From the NCBI GenBank assembly GCA_019155185.1, contig CM032808.1:15676379-15740378 (forward strand): DNA of 64,000 bases. Direction: 5' to 3'. The notes beneath the pieces are model-generated. The model saw only the letters and a list, made by a program, of their open reading frames with translations, searched no databases and had not been told where the DNA came from. The position numbers and the translations under genes were made by a program. This DNA comes from Beaufortia kweichowensis. Taxonomy: Eukaryota > Chordata > Actinopteri > Cypriniformes > Gastromyzontidae. Of the stretch, positions 1 through 11,400 are shown one piece after another (within the stretch, counting starts at the first letter, position 1; each line of letters begins with the position of its first letter).

Positions 1-1315
1 TTAAGTTCCTCTAGTTTATTTGCATCTATGTGTATTTATTCCTCATGCCCACCATTTAGAAAAATGGTTAAAGGACAGTTAAAGAATTATTTTATATCCA
101 TATCTAGTTTCTTTAGGCTTCTTTATGAAAATGCAACACAAAATATAAAAGAAGATGAAGCTTATTAAATATAAATGGTATGCATAGACCAGACTTATGT
201 CTGTTTTATGAAAGAGTCAATGTTGTGCAGTTTCCTGACATGCACAAGACCTGCACAATATAATGCCACATCAGAAACTCTCTGCTTATTTTCTGCCAAA
301 CAATAGTTTTGACCTCACTGTAATCTTAAAGTACAGATGAAACACATCAGTATCATTTAAACAAAACGGTATCAGAAAAGTGGTCGATAGACCTAAACCT
401 TTGAAAGTGTACAATAAGCTAGAATCTAAGATTGAAAATCTTGACAAATCCAATGCGTTCACGACAGTAGCAGCAAAGTCTGTCGGAAATAAAATGAGTA
501 TATGACAGAATTTTCCTTTATCTTGCTTCTTAAATGTTCCCTAAACATGAAATGCAATGATGCTGTACATATTGCTCATTTGTCTTTTTGTCATGTTTAT
601 AAACATCAAGCAATGAATTCATATAGCTCAGACAAAAATCACTCAACCATCAATGCTTCACGCTCACTCAGAAATGTCATCTTTTCATGGCCACTGTATT
701 ATTTTGATCCTCTCAAAGCCCTGCTATAGATGTTTGAGATATGAGTCTTTCTTTCAGATGCAGAGCACAATATTACACAGACTCTACATACACACAAACG
801 CTCATGTGATTGACCTGAAGGACGATCTGAACCTGCTGACCACAGTCCACTAATGCTGTTATGGCCTATAAACCGCCATCAGGGTTAGAAGAGGCCATTT
901 TGTCAGAGCCTAAACCCCTCAGTGGAGGAAGATAAATAATTAAGGGCTTGAACATTCTGCACTTGGACTGAATTTAAAGTGAACAGGCCTTATGAGGTTC
1001 TAAATGGTGGAGTGCTGTAAATCATTAATCCACTGCTTTTATCCTCTTTGGATCAGGTCACTGTCCTGAAGGCATTAAAGAGAACTGGAAAGATAGAGAG
1101 AGAGTCATGGACAAACAGATTAGACTGTTTTTTCTCTGGCGTCAAGACCCGGCTAGAATAAAAAGCTAAATATTTATTTTCATCAATATATAGTTTGTCA
1201 TGATTAGATTAGAATTCAACTATAAAATTAAAGTAAAATAATAATAACAGTAGAACAGTGACGGTTTGATGGATTTTTAATATGAGATTGACACTAAACT
1301 TCTCTTTCTCCACAG
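1..1315 (+). other. 3' part of the intron before the last hs3st3 exon
   Basis: This is AT-rich non-coding DNA running into the acceptor of the hs3st3 terminal exon. The acceptor lies in the tract CTCTTTCTCCACAG, ending at 1315. Two small ORFs at 502-853 have no protein-like character. A segment at 1183-1236 is repeated, slightly diverged, at 36899-36955, so an interspersed repeat sits about 80-130 bp upstream of the acceptor. The upstream exon with the start codon, transmembrane anchor and stem region must lie before this window, because HS3ST3 genes have two coding exons. Confidence 0.85.
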
Positions 1316-1937
1316 AGACCTGATGCCTAAGACCCTGGAGGGCCAGATCACCATGGAGAAAACCCCAAGCTACTTTGTGACGCGTGAGGCTCCGGCTCGG
1401 ATCTACGCCATGTCCCGTGAAACCAAGCTGATCGTGGTGGTCCGGGACCCCGTTACACGAGCCATCTCCGACTACACGCAGACATTGTCCAAGAAACCTG
1501 ACATTCCCACCTTTGAGAGCCTGACGTTCAAAAACAGGACTACAGGGTTGATCGACACCTCGTGGAGCGCCATTCAGATCGGCATCTACGCCAAACACCT
1601 GGACAACTGGCTGCAGTTTTTCCCCATGGGTCAGATTCTGTTCGTGAGCGGAGAGCGTCTGATCAGCGACCCGGCTGGAGAGCTGGGCCGTGTGCAGGAC
1701 TTTCTGGGCCTGAAAAGAATCATCACAGACAAACACTTTTACTTCAATCAGACCAAGGGCTTCCCTTGTCTTAAGAAAGCGGAGGGCAGCAGCAAACCTC
1801 ATTGTCTGGGCAAAACCAAAGGGCGGACCCACCCAAACATTGACCCTGAGGTGGTGCAGAGACTCAGAGACTTCTACAGACCGTTTAACATGAAGTTCTA
1901 CCAGATGACTGGTAGGACATTTGGCTGGGATGACTGA
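1316..1937 (+). CDS. hs3st3b1: Heparan sulfate glucosamine 3-O-sulfotransferase 3 (3A1/3B1 type), terminal exon
   Basis: The enzyme moves a sulfate from PAPS to the 3-OH of glucosamine in heparan sulfate. It is a type II Golgi membrane protein, and this exon encodes about 205 residues of its lumenal domain. Numbering from the Met at 1323, the motif RDPVTRAISDYTQ (41-53) holds the Arg41 and Ser49 expected to bind the PAPS 3'-phosphate. Cys149 and Cys161 match the family disulfide, followed by the KGRTH loop (166-170). The sequence ends in FGWDD and TGA. SLTFKNRTTGLIDTSW and the GFPCLKKAEGSS segment point to the 3A1/3B1 subgroup rather than HS3ST2/4. 3A1 and 3B1 are nearly identical in this domain, so the paralogue name is less certain than the family. 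The first base (1316) completes a split Arg codon (AG|A), giving a phase-2 acceptor. The exon has higher GC than its AT-rich surroundings and no disabling change. No competing start applies because this is an internal coding boundary. Confidence 0.95.
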
Positions 1938-2730
1938 CAATTCATGTTTGATAATAAGAGCCAATCCTTACATCATCAAGGGAAAAAAACAATGATGTGG
2001 TCCAATGTGGCCATGTTTACAGATTGGATAGCCATGTATTGAAGAGATTTAAAGTGTTTTTTCTCTCTTAAAACTATGCATTATCTTCCTGTAGGACTGT
2101 GAACTATAAATCATCCACTGTGTGTTTGGGGTTGGAGATGAAACCAGTCCTTCTGCCATATTTAATGTAGTAAAGATTATGCTTATATACTTTTGCAATC
2201 AATCTAAAGCTAAATAAGTGTATTTTCTTGAAATATAAAGTTATTTATTTAAAAATATGTAGACAGTTGACCTATTTTGATTAATCTTCACTAATACCTC
2301 TCTTCACTTTTGTGTGTGTTTCCTTTTTACACTATTTGTAAAACGTTTATGTGGTTTACATTTAAAATGTAAATGCTCCGAATTATTGTTTTTATGATTT
2401 CTATCATAAATATAATAATATATTTGGGTTGGAAATAAGATAGCAAAGTCATCTCAAGAATATTTCACTGGATCAAAGTCAGAATCCATATGGCCCCCCA
2501 TGTTGTAAACATGATGTCATTTCCTGTCTTCTCCCCAGGGTCCACTTCATAAAGCTGTCTGTGCGCGTGAGTGACTTTGTTACAAAGCAGAGGTGCCTCA
2601 AAGTGACACATTAATCAGTGTTCCAGGGAGCGAATTTAAACATATTATCAAACATGTTCTTGTTCTGTTTATTTAATTTTAATTATGAATTTTATAAAGC
2701 ACAATTTTAATAAAATGAAAAACATTTTAC
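1938..2730 (+). other. Probable 3'UTR of hs3st3
   Basis: This AT-rich stretch follows the TGA stop. There is no canonical AATAAA close to the stop. An AATATA-type variant lies near 2231 and a perfect AATAAA at 2709-2714, so polyadenylation near 2730 is plausible. The exact transcript end cannot be decided from sequence alone. A splice-flanked 28-nt segment at 2539-2566 lies inside it and is listed separately. Confidence 0.5.
2539..2566 (+). other. Possible 28-nt micro-exon
   Basis: A strong pyrimidine tract and acceptor (TTCCTGTCTTCTCCCCAG, ending 2538) and a good donor (GTGAGT at 2567-2572) bracket 28 nt. It lies 600 bp after the hs3st3 stop, so it would be a 3'UTR or unrelated non-coding exon. 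Chance co-occurrence is quite possible. Confidence 0.15.
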
Positions 2731-5700
2731 ATGACTATTGAATTTCTTCTTAAATATAAACTTTAGGTTTTTTAATGTTAAAAAAGGCATTTTCACATTC
2801 AAGCTTACAATGAACAGACCGAACTGTACTGTAAGTAACACAAATATAGTGAAAAGTTCAAACCTGTTCTGTTCATTTGAAAATTCTGGGAAAATCTTTT
2901 CAGCCAAACAATGACGGGGATGTTCCAGAAATCTGTCTAAAAAACAAAAATGATCTGTCATTATTTTGCTCTTCTATTTGATGACACTAGTGATATAAAT
3001 ATGACACACTTTCCCCTTTTAAAAACACAATCCTTTCTTCATATTATGAGCTTAGTTAATAATATATAAATGAAATTATGTAAAACGATGAAATGTGGAT
3101 CATACCAGTTCCAGCAGGTCTTAAAGCAACAGCAGTCCTGATCTTCCCGTACTTTCAGCTACTGGCTGCTCTCCTATCTGTCCCGCTCCATTCAGTCTCA
3201 TTGTCTTAGCTTATCTCCGTCTCCCCTCATGCCAGGCGTTTCCGGGTGCTTGAAGGGCTCCAGAAGACGCTTCTTACTGTGGGTTTATTATTGTGTGGAT
3301 TATGCATAAGCCTGTTGGGAGTTTGGACTTCAGTAAGCACACAGGCTAATTTGGCTGGTTAGCGGCTGTCTGTTTAGCTCGGCTGGAAACGACAACGCCA
3401 AGACATGGATGAAGTGGGTATCTGGATAGTGCGCAAGCACTGGCAACCACAGCAACTGCTCGAGGAGGAATTGCATTTTTAATCCAACCGTTATCTCTCT
3501 CACTCTTTCTCTCGGTTATCTCACAACATTGTGTTTCTCACATGGCCCTTTCTCAGTTGACAGGTGCAGAAAAGTAAAAACAGACTAAGTATAGAGTATC
3601 TATATACTAATATCTATCTAAAGCAGTTTACCGATGGCTTTTACAGTCTAAAGACTCTTGACAGTAACTTGCACATGCTCTCTACCATGGCCTGGATTTC
3701 TGTTAGTTTTATTTTCACAAGGAGTCTCTCTCTGTCCTCTGTGCTCCCTCGAGACCCGTCGATCCACTCGATGTGTTTGTTTAAAGAGACTCAGCAGTCG
3801 GGTTGGTGCTCATTAGAAACTTCAACTGAGTGTTAATTTGACACAAATAAAACAGCACAGGTTGGGTTTCTTAGAAACAAGCCGTTGCACTCGATCACAC
3901 AGTTAAGTAGATCACAAGAGCTTTTACTAAAAGCTGTATAATTTAAGGATTACTTATGAATACTTACTAATGAGCCAGCAAACATTTCAACATGTAGTAA
4001 TCCTGAAGTCCAAATAATCATCTATCAGTGGAAATCAACAATGATTTGGCCATAATTCTCTAAAAACTCATACATTGGTGTTAGCCAGACATTGGAAAAA
4101 AATTAATTTAGTTTTAAGGAAAAATTATATTTACCACTTTTTAAACTGGACTGGAGTACATCCCTCTCCTCGGTCCATTGCCTTTTGGGAAACAGCATCT
4201 ATTTCCATTCCTAAAAGCTGGTTACACAAACAAGAAATTATTACACAATCAATGAACATTCATCTGTCTTTGGACGAGACAGCTTGGACTTTTGCTGATT
4301 TTGGATTAGCTATGTTAGTGTGGAGTTAAAAGTTTAGGACATGTTTATTTCTCTTTAAAAGATGAATAAACATATTTAAAATACCTAGATTTATAATCTT
4401 CTTCTGGAGCACCACTATGATTTGTTTTAGATTTGAAGTGAAACATAATTTGGCCAATTTAGGAGCATTCTGTGAAGCAATTTTCAAAAGCCGTAAACAC
4501 AGATGCACATATACCTAGCTGTTTAAATGGGAATATACCATAAACTATTATTTTAATATAAAAACCATACAGTACCGAGGGCCAGAAGTGAATTAGGTGT
4601 TGCATGGAAGTCATGCAATGTAAAATTAGATGTAGAGACAGGATAAAATAAGGCTTAACGATCAGCCTTTAATGCTGGAAAGTATTGGTGGTCTTCCCAA
4701 TTCAGATCCTTTTCTGACATCACACACATGCATGGAGGTCTGCACTTTGTTTTCACTGGATCTCAGAATGACTGCTTAATCTTTATAATCACCTGGAATA
4801 ACAGGATTCAAAAGCACAGCCTAAAGTCCATGGTAATATAAAAGCTTTGCAGAAATCTATCTTGGATGTGTGAATTATTTTATCTTTGAACACTTCAGAC
4901 AAAGAGAAAGTGATTTTCAGCTAAAGACATTCTCAAGGCAAAATACTTTGGCTAAACATTTTAAAAGCCATGTTTAATAGACTTACTTACTGCTGTCGTG
5001 ATAAGAGAAAAAAGCAACTTGATATGAGTTAAAAGTACTTCATGAACACCTGTCATTCTGGCTGGTAATATGTTGTTTATCTGAAAAAAAAATCTGATAA
5101 AATGGGAAAATCAGTAAGATTTAAGAACAGACACCATCATAACCTGAGATATTAACACATCTGTCTTGAAGTGAGCAAAACTTCTTCAAAAGACTTCATA
5201 CGGTTTGACTCTTGATGAAAGCGGCAGCTATTTTTAGTAAATATTAGTACAGACTTTCACTCAAAGTACAAGATAATAATGTGATGAAAGATGCTGGCCA
5301 AAAACTCTTGAAAGAGTCTTGAAGCTGCTCTTGGCCGACAATATGTGATCATATTCCATATCAAGCTTTTTAACATGTCACCATACTGATGTGTTAAACT
5401 CAACAGAAAGCAATATTCACAACAACAGTATTTCTGTAGTATATTTTGGAGTACAGAAAGGTTGAAGAGGATGGATTACAAAATAAGAGTGCCTGGTGAA
5501 GACACACAAAAAAGAAAAGTAATTTCCATTTTAAATAAAGAATATCAATTAAATTTCTTACTTCATGTTAGGATGTACGTATATTAAATCTTTTAAAAGG
5601 TGGATAAAACACTACATTTACAATTAAAGCAAATAAGTAAATAAAGATTTTCTGAACTTAAAATCTTTGACATTTATTTATTATGAATAAAATATTCATA

Positions 5701-8398
5701 TTAAATAACAAAATCTAGCAATAATACCATTTAGCATAAGTTTATTCTAAGTTTGTATTCAAGTTGTATTTTAAGTGAACACAATGCAACTTAAAACCGC
5801 AAATATCAATAATACTAAAATAAGAAGCACTCTTTCAGATCAATAAATATCCTTGTTATGGTTACAGTAAAGGTGTTCTGCGTGAGACGAGCAGACCGTC
5901 TTGTTTCTTGGTGGCCTGCAACAAATGGTTCTGAATAAATAATAGACAGGTTTGTCCGTTCAGCAGGCGGGTTGTGTTTGGTTTATAAATTAATGAACGT
6001 TTCAGTGTTCTTATTCTAAAGGGCAGAACCTTAAAACATTAGAACACACACACGCGCAAAACCACACATGCACAATTAAAAATGCAAACTCACACACACG
6101 TGAACAACACAACTCAGTCAAGCAAAGCAAGTGATGATGAAGATGATAAATAATTAACAGCATCTGAGCGCCAAAGTGCCGTGCTAAGAGATGACATGTA
6201 AACAGACGCGGGACAAAGTCAGCGACTCGGGCGGGAATTATTCATGACGTCTGCCCATCGAATCAAGAACCAAGAGCAATGATGGAGCGCCACCTCAACG
6301 TAAAGGACCACACTCACACGGGAGAAAAATGACATGGAAATTTAGTTTGCACTGGATTTATTAGGTTTATGGTTCTGTGGGCTTGTGTGCCGACACGTTT
6401 TGCCAGGGCGCTGCAGGATAAATCAAGCAGTACTCGGGAAGGTTGTATGTGGTTAAGATGGAAATTGTGGGAGTACATAAATTCAGCTCGAGCAGCAGAG
6501 GCCAAAGGGCAGCAATTAGCCTCCATAGGGAAGTTAAAACACTACTGGTTTGTTTTTGAGAAAGTAAGAGGGAATGAAATAAGAGGTCTGGGAGAAATAT
6601 TCCTATTTGCCATCACGCTTTTATCACAGCCTGATTTTTTTTATCCTGTTCCATCCCACAGGAAAGCCAAGTCACAATTCCATTTTTAAATCACTTTTTT
6701 TTTTCCGGCATCCTTAGACCCCTGTTGGGTGAAAGCCTACTATGAAGTTCACACCAGTGTGGATAGCAAACTAGGCACATTTTTGAATCCTAAAATGATA
6801 AGTGACATCCTAGCGTCATGTAGTCTGTAAGCAAAGCCACAGGTTAACCTGGAACAGTGCGTACAGCTCCCGTTTCTCAGATTTGCCTTCCAAGAAAAGG
6901 ATCCCAGCAGGAACACACAGTGCTCAGAAGATGCCAATGTCTGCAATCGAAACCAAAAGATGTTGCTATTTACTATTGATTAAATTTATACACTCTTACA
7001 GCAAATCAACAATGAGCTCATTTGTGTAATTTCTGCTAAGTAGAGAAACATCTAAGACCAAGTTAATACCTAAATGAAACATAACTGCAAATGCTATTAC
7101 ATATTCTGAGCTACGAAGGAGCAACCAAAGAATAACATTTTTTCTTTTTCCCTCAATTTTCTCCATAATGTGTCATGCAATGACTTCCTCATTTATTTTT
7201 GGGTTTCTCCAGCCATGACAAATGCAACGCTGCTTGTGAAAGTCTTTAAAGAGCCACTTGCAGCCTTATAAATCCAGCAGGTATGACAGTTTGTTATTTT
7301 TTCACAGGACTGGGTTTTCTCAGCCTCGCTATGTATGATTAATGCATTTCAAATGGGACGACAATGTAAACAGGGTATATTACGTCTGAGCTGTCTGTTG
7401 AGTCAACGGTTGCCAGGCAGGTTCACACAGTCACTTCACGTTAAGCTTTAGTGAAATGTGCCATTGTTTAACTTCAGGCACCTTTTTCTGAGACATTTAC
7501 ATGAGTTACACGACATATTTATTTATGCAGTACATTGCAAAATTACTGTAAGGCATGCAATTCAGGTAAGACATCAATAACGTTGCTGTATTTTCTCAGG
7601 TGCCAAACTTCAAGCTAAACATAAACATCTATTACAGATGTTTGCATACTGATGACGTGTTATTTTTTACAAACTCCTGCACTCGTGATTAATAAAATGT
7701 GCATGAAATCAAACATAACTAAACAGTGTTTACTGTAACTCATTCGTGAGCTGACAGTGATGTAAGAAACATGATCCAGGTATGTGTGGTGGCATGCGAG
7801 TCTACCTGGGTCATATATCCAGTCCAGGTGGGAAACCAGGATCACCCTGAGGACACGCTAGCTTCACTTTGCATTGCTGGTCCCTCGTTCCCTTTCTCTC
7901 TTGTTGGCGTCACCTGATCCAAGGTGAGGTGAAAAGGAGGATCAGATCAACACAATGGAGCCCTTTTAATTAGCAGCAACACTGGGATTCGCTCAAGAGG
8001 AGCCGATGAAAGGCGAGCGTCACCGGCACGGGCTGTACAGTAATTGCTCTGTTGCACATCTTATCTGATATCGTTTGAGAATCTGGATTAGAGCCACCGG
8101 TATTGATTTCTGGAAGTTTAAAGTGAACGTGAACTCAAAATGGAGCTACGGTATTTACTCTTTTAATGACTTCATTAACTTTCTTAATTTCCTGTTTAAG
8201 TAAAAAATAAATCTCTCTTACTTCCAGCCGCTTGGCTCCAACCACCTGGCTTTATTCTGGAATGCTCCAATGGCCATTTGTCAAGATCTGTATGAATACA
8301 CAGTTGACAAAACACAGTTCCATTATGCCTTTTTCACATTGAATATCCTGTTTTACTCATAAGCATGCCATATTATGGAAGTAAAATGAGTTTGACAC
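2731..8398. other. Intergenic, no gene recognised
   Basis: This is mostly AT-rich unique-looking DNA. Short ORFs (for example 6369-6689 and 4075-4329) show no domain, signal or repeat supporting coding. Compositionally richer blocks at about 3110-3480, 5880-6310 and 7860-8130 break the AT-rich background and could be conserved non-coding elements. That is inference from complexity only. A CA-rich patch lies at 6045-6110. Confidence 0.6.
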
Positions 8399-8614
8399 AT
8401 GTGACCCTGCCTGTAACAACCATTTTTTATGATTTACTGTTTTCCTATATAATCTGAAGAACATTCTGTGAAAACATAACCTTAATACCTTTAATATTGA
8501 CTGAGTAATGACATGTCAAAGATTAAAATCATGATGAAATTTATGACGGAAATCAAACTTTGATGCTCGTTATCGCTCTCACGTTAAGACGAGATTTCAC
8601 AGACAGGGTCACAT
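8399..8614. mobile_element. 216-bp MITE with 16-bp terminal inverted repeats
   Basis: The left end ATGTGACCCTGCCTGT (8399-8414) and the reverse complement of the right end, ATGTGACCCTGTCTGT (8599-8614), match at 15 of 16 bases. The interior is AT-rich with no ORF. The TGTGACCCTG terminus is one I associate with abundant fish non-autonomous DNA transposons; no family name is assigned. Confidence 0.8.
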
Positions 8615-9487
8615 ATCATATTCATTAAGGGTTTGCAGGAAAACATCTGTATTCTAATACACGCTAAACTTACATTACAAACCGGATATACAAATATGGG
8701 CAGCGGGCGAAGAAAGGCTGGGGTTTTCCTTCTTCATAGGAGAGAAATGTTTTGAATCAATTACATAGACGTTTTGCATGGAACGAGCACGTCGCCACTT
8801 CTAACCTCCTGGTTACAGAGAGCCTGTGTTTGTTTAAGTCCTCTCTCTGGCGCACATTACTGAAACAGCTTGTCATAATGAGCAACACGCCATAGCTTCT
8901 TTCAACAGCGGAAGTCAGACACGCCTGCTGGGCCTTTGGCTCTCCATTTTCCATGTTTAGCAGTCCGACCGCACTTAAATCCCAAATCCTAGCGCACGGC
9001 ACCTGGGACCACCGTGACAAATGAGGCACTAAAGTAGCAAGAAATGCCAACAAGGTACAAATGGGGTTGTGAGGTGAGGTGACCTCACCCATCATCACAT
9101 GAATACAGTAGTCCAGGGTGACTTCTGTTGGCACTACATCACCAAAACGGTTGCAGATATTCTCCTAGACGTCTCTCTGGACTTCTTCAGGCCAGCAGCT
9201 TGACTTCGCCTCAGGGCCGTCGGGGAAACAGCGATCCAGGACCAAACGAGATGCTGATAGGATGCGTGACAGCAGTTGCGTTCGGTCGCTCAACAAGTTG
9301 TGTCATTTTTAAAAATGAATAATTGTAAGGTGTGAGCTATACATCAACCTCCAGAAAGAAAAGCCACAAATGGGATCTCAGTTGTTTCTCTTAGCCAGTA
9401 ATGGGAAAGAAAAAATCTGCTGAGACCAAATTATCTAAGCTATGCTATCCACAAATATGTTTTAGTAATTTTACAATATATGAACTA
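8615..9487. other. Intergenic, higher-complexity block
   Basis: The block at 8750-9300 is more GC-rich than its surroundings. It carries a 125-codon minus-strand ORF (8757-9134) that lacks any recognisable domain and is abutted by a plus-strand ORF, so it is treated as chance. It is a candidate conserved non-coding element only. Confidence 0.5.
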
Positions 9488-9585
9488 TTATTCCAAACCT
9501 GTATGACTTGTGATGTTAAGCAGACACTGACAACCTCATTCCTTACATGTGTTTAGTGGAAGAAAGTCATACAGGTTTGAAATGA
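9488..9585. repeat. Short interspersed inverted repeat
   Basis: Arms TTCCAAACCTGTATGACTT (9491-9509) and AAGTCATACAGGTTTGAAA (about 9564-9582) are near-perfect reverse complements around a loop of about 55 nt. CCAAACCTGTATGACTT is a motif of a common fish interspersed element that also contains the TTTACTCACCCT stretch seen at 11047. Confidence 0.7.
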
Positions 9586-11009
9586 TGTTCTAGTCTATTG
9601 AGACACATATAAAATACATTTTCTCTCAAGATCACGTCTCACAATTGATTAACAGAATTTAACAAAGCAGTGTCATTAGAAGTGAAAAATGACTCTTTTG
9701 ACCTAACTCTCGTCCACGCAGACGCTCTTGTTAGACTTCAACATATTCACTGGAGAGATGACTGTTTCAGCCACTTCAATCGCAGCTATATCTCTTCATG
9801 CCAGAGCAGGTTATATGGCCCATATTAAAAGAGCTTTATTCGCTGGTCTCAAATCGTGTCCTCTCCAGCACACCGTGGAAATCGAGTTTCAGGCCAAAAA
9901 AAAAGCAGCAAGCCGTTAAAATCTCTACCCAGCCTTTACTGACACACAGGCTTCCCCTTTGAGACCTAAGCGGGCAAAACGAGGGAGGATTGGCTCTTCA
10001 TGAGAGTTATGGAAGCCTTGATCCCATTATTCCCCCCTTGAAGAATGTATCTGTGTGGCTCAGGCGCTTTTAACCTTTCCCTGCTCCTGACTCTGGATCA
10101 CTAGGCCAGTTCAGCTCCGTCTTAAAGCTTTGCTTTTTGTCAACCTGATGGGCCGTATATGGGCTGTATTTCAGGGGTTTTCATCTGGATAGTGCTAGAT
10201 CCTCATTTCAAAAGCACTCGCCTCCGGACACACGGAGCAATCTTCTAGCTGAATGATACTGGAAATGGAATAAGTGGTGTCAATATTATCATAGAAAAAA
10301 AACACAAGTGAAATGTCATGAATATCTTAATTATAAAATAGATATATTTCCTTGTGTCTTCTGCTCAGATTATTCATTTAAGAAAAAGCCCTGTAATATC
10401 TCAACAATCTCAATATGATCTGGGGACGTCCTCCAATTTGCCTTCAATAAAACATCCTACATTTTAATTTGAACTCAAACATTTCTAAAATTATCAAAGG
10501 ATCAAATTATTTCAGCTATGCAACATATTGGTTTTAAAGCGCTATATTCATAATTTACTGTACGTCAACAATTGTTATTATTTGTTTCCATTTTTAATTT
10601 TTTTATGTTTGTTATTTAAGATAACCAAGATCTCAAAATATTATCCTGAACTTTTGAGCAACAACATTTTCCTCTGGGCAGAGAAGTCATCAGTTATGTG
10701 AGGGAGGGGTGTTTTCATATAAAAGTATTATATCTAAATAAAAGCATAAGGCATATGGGCAAAAGGATCATTGACAGCGGTCTGTGTAAAACAATACAAA
10801 CTAAAATGTGTGGAAAACATTTTGTTATTAGTTACACTCAGGGTGGCATTTGGTGTCAGGGTTCAAAGAAACTTTCACTTGCAAATGGATTTGTATGTAA
10901 AATAAGCAAAAGAATGGAAAGTTCAGACTGGTTTATGCTGGTTTGTCCTTGTGGACCAACTACTAAAGTTAGAAACCAGTGACTAAGGTTGTCTATCTAA
11001 AGATCTGCC
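9586..11009. other. Intergenic, no gene recognised
   Basis: Non-coding DNA. A more complex, less AT-rich block spans about 9700-10250. The small ORFs at 9728-9919 and 10698-10982 have no supporting features. Confidence 0.55.
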
Positions 11010-11400
11010 TTAATAGAACAGTTCACTTAAAACTAACATTTGATTATTTACTCACCCTTATGTTGTTGTAAACACAGTGCTGATATTTCTCCTGTAAAAT
11101 ACAAAAAGATGAAATTATGAAAAATCTTTTCATTGTCAAGATGTTTGAAATAAAATATTTGCTTCATTATACGTACAGTACAGCACAGTATATACAACAT
11201 TTACACATTTACATTTAGCTGACGCTTTTATCCAAAGCGACTTACAAATATTAGGAGACAATATTAAGACATGGACACTATTAAGTAAAATAAAAAAACA
11301 GGTAAAAATAGCTTCATAGCATTCCAGTTTAGAACTAGGTAAGGGTATCCAGAAATAGACAATCACAGAATTTTCATTTTGTTTGAACTATTCCTTTAAA
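11010..11400. mobile_element. Non-autonomous DNA element with degenerate terminal inverted repeats
   Basis: The left end (AACAGTTCACTTAAAA, then TTTACTCACCCTTATG) and the reverse complement of the right end (AATAGTTCAAACAAAATG) match over about 30 nt with differences. The element is AT-rich, encodes nothing evident, and is interrupted by a SINE fragment at 11200-11260. Partial relatives are visible at 25922-25945 and 31110-31205. Confidence 0.65.
11200..11260 (-). mobile_element. V-SINE-type fragment
   Basis: Contains TTTAGCTGACGCTTTTATCC followed by AAAGCGACTTACAAATATTAGG, the reverse complement of the GGATAAAAGCGTCTGCTAAATG block shared by fish V-SINEs. It ends in the AGGAGACAA extension that also follows the copies at 26571 and 54873. 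Confidence 0.8.

Noticed and set aside
1209..1964. 251-codon minus-strand ORF
   Set aside because: It is the antisense shadow of the hs3st3 exon, whose plus-strand translation is unmistakable.
8757..9134. 125-codon minus-strand ORF
   Set aside because: No domain, no splice or promoter context, composition not protein-like; chance ORF in a GC-richer block.
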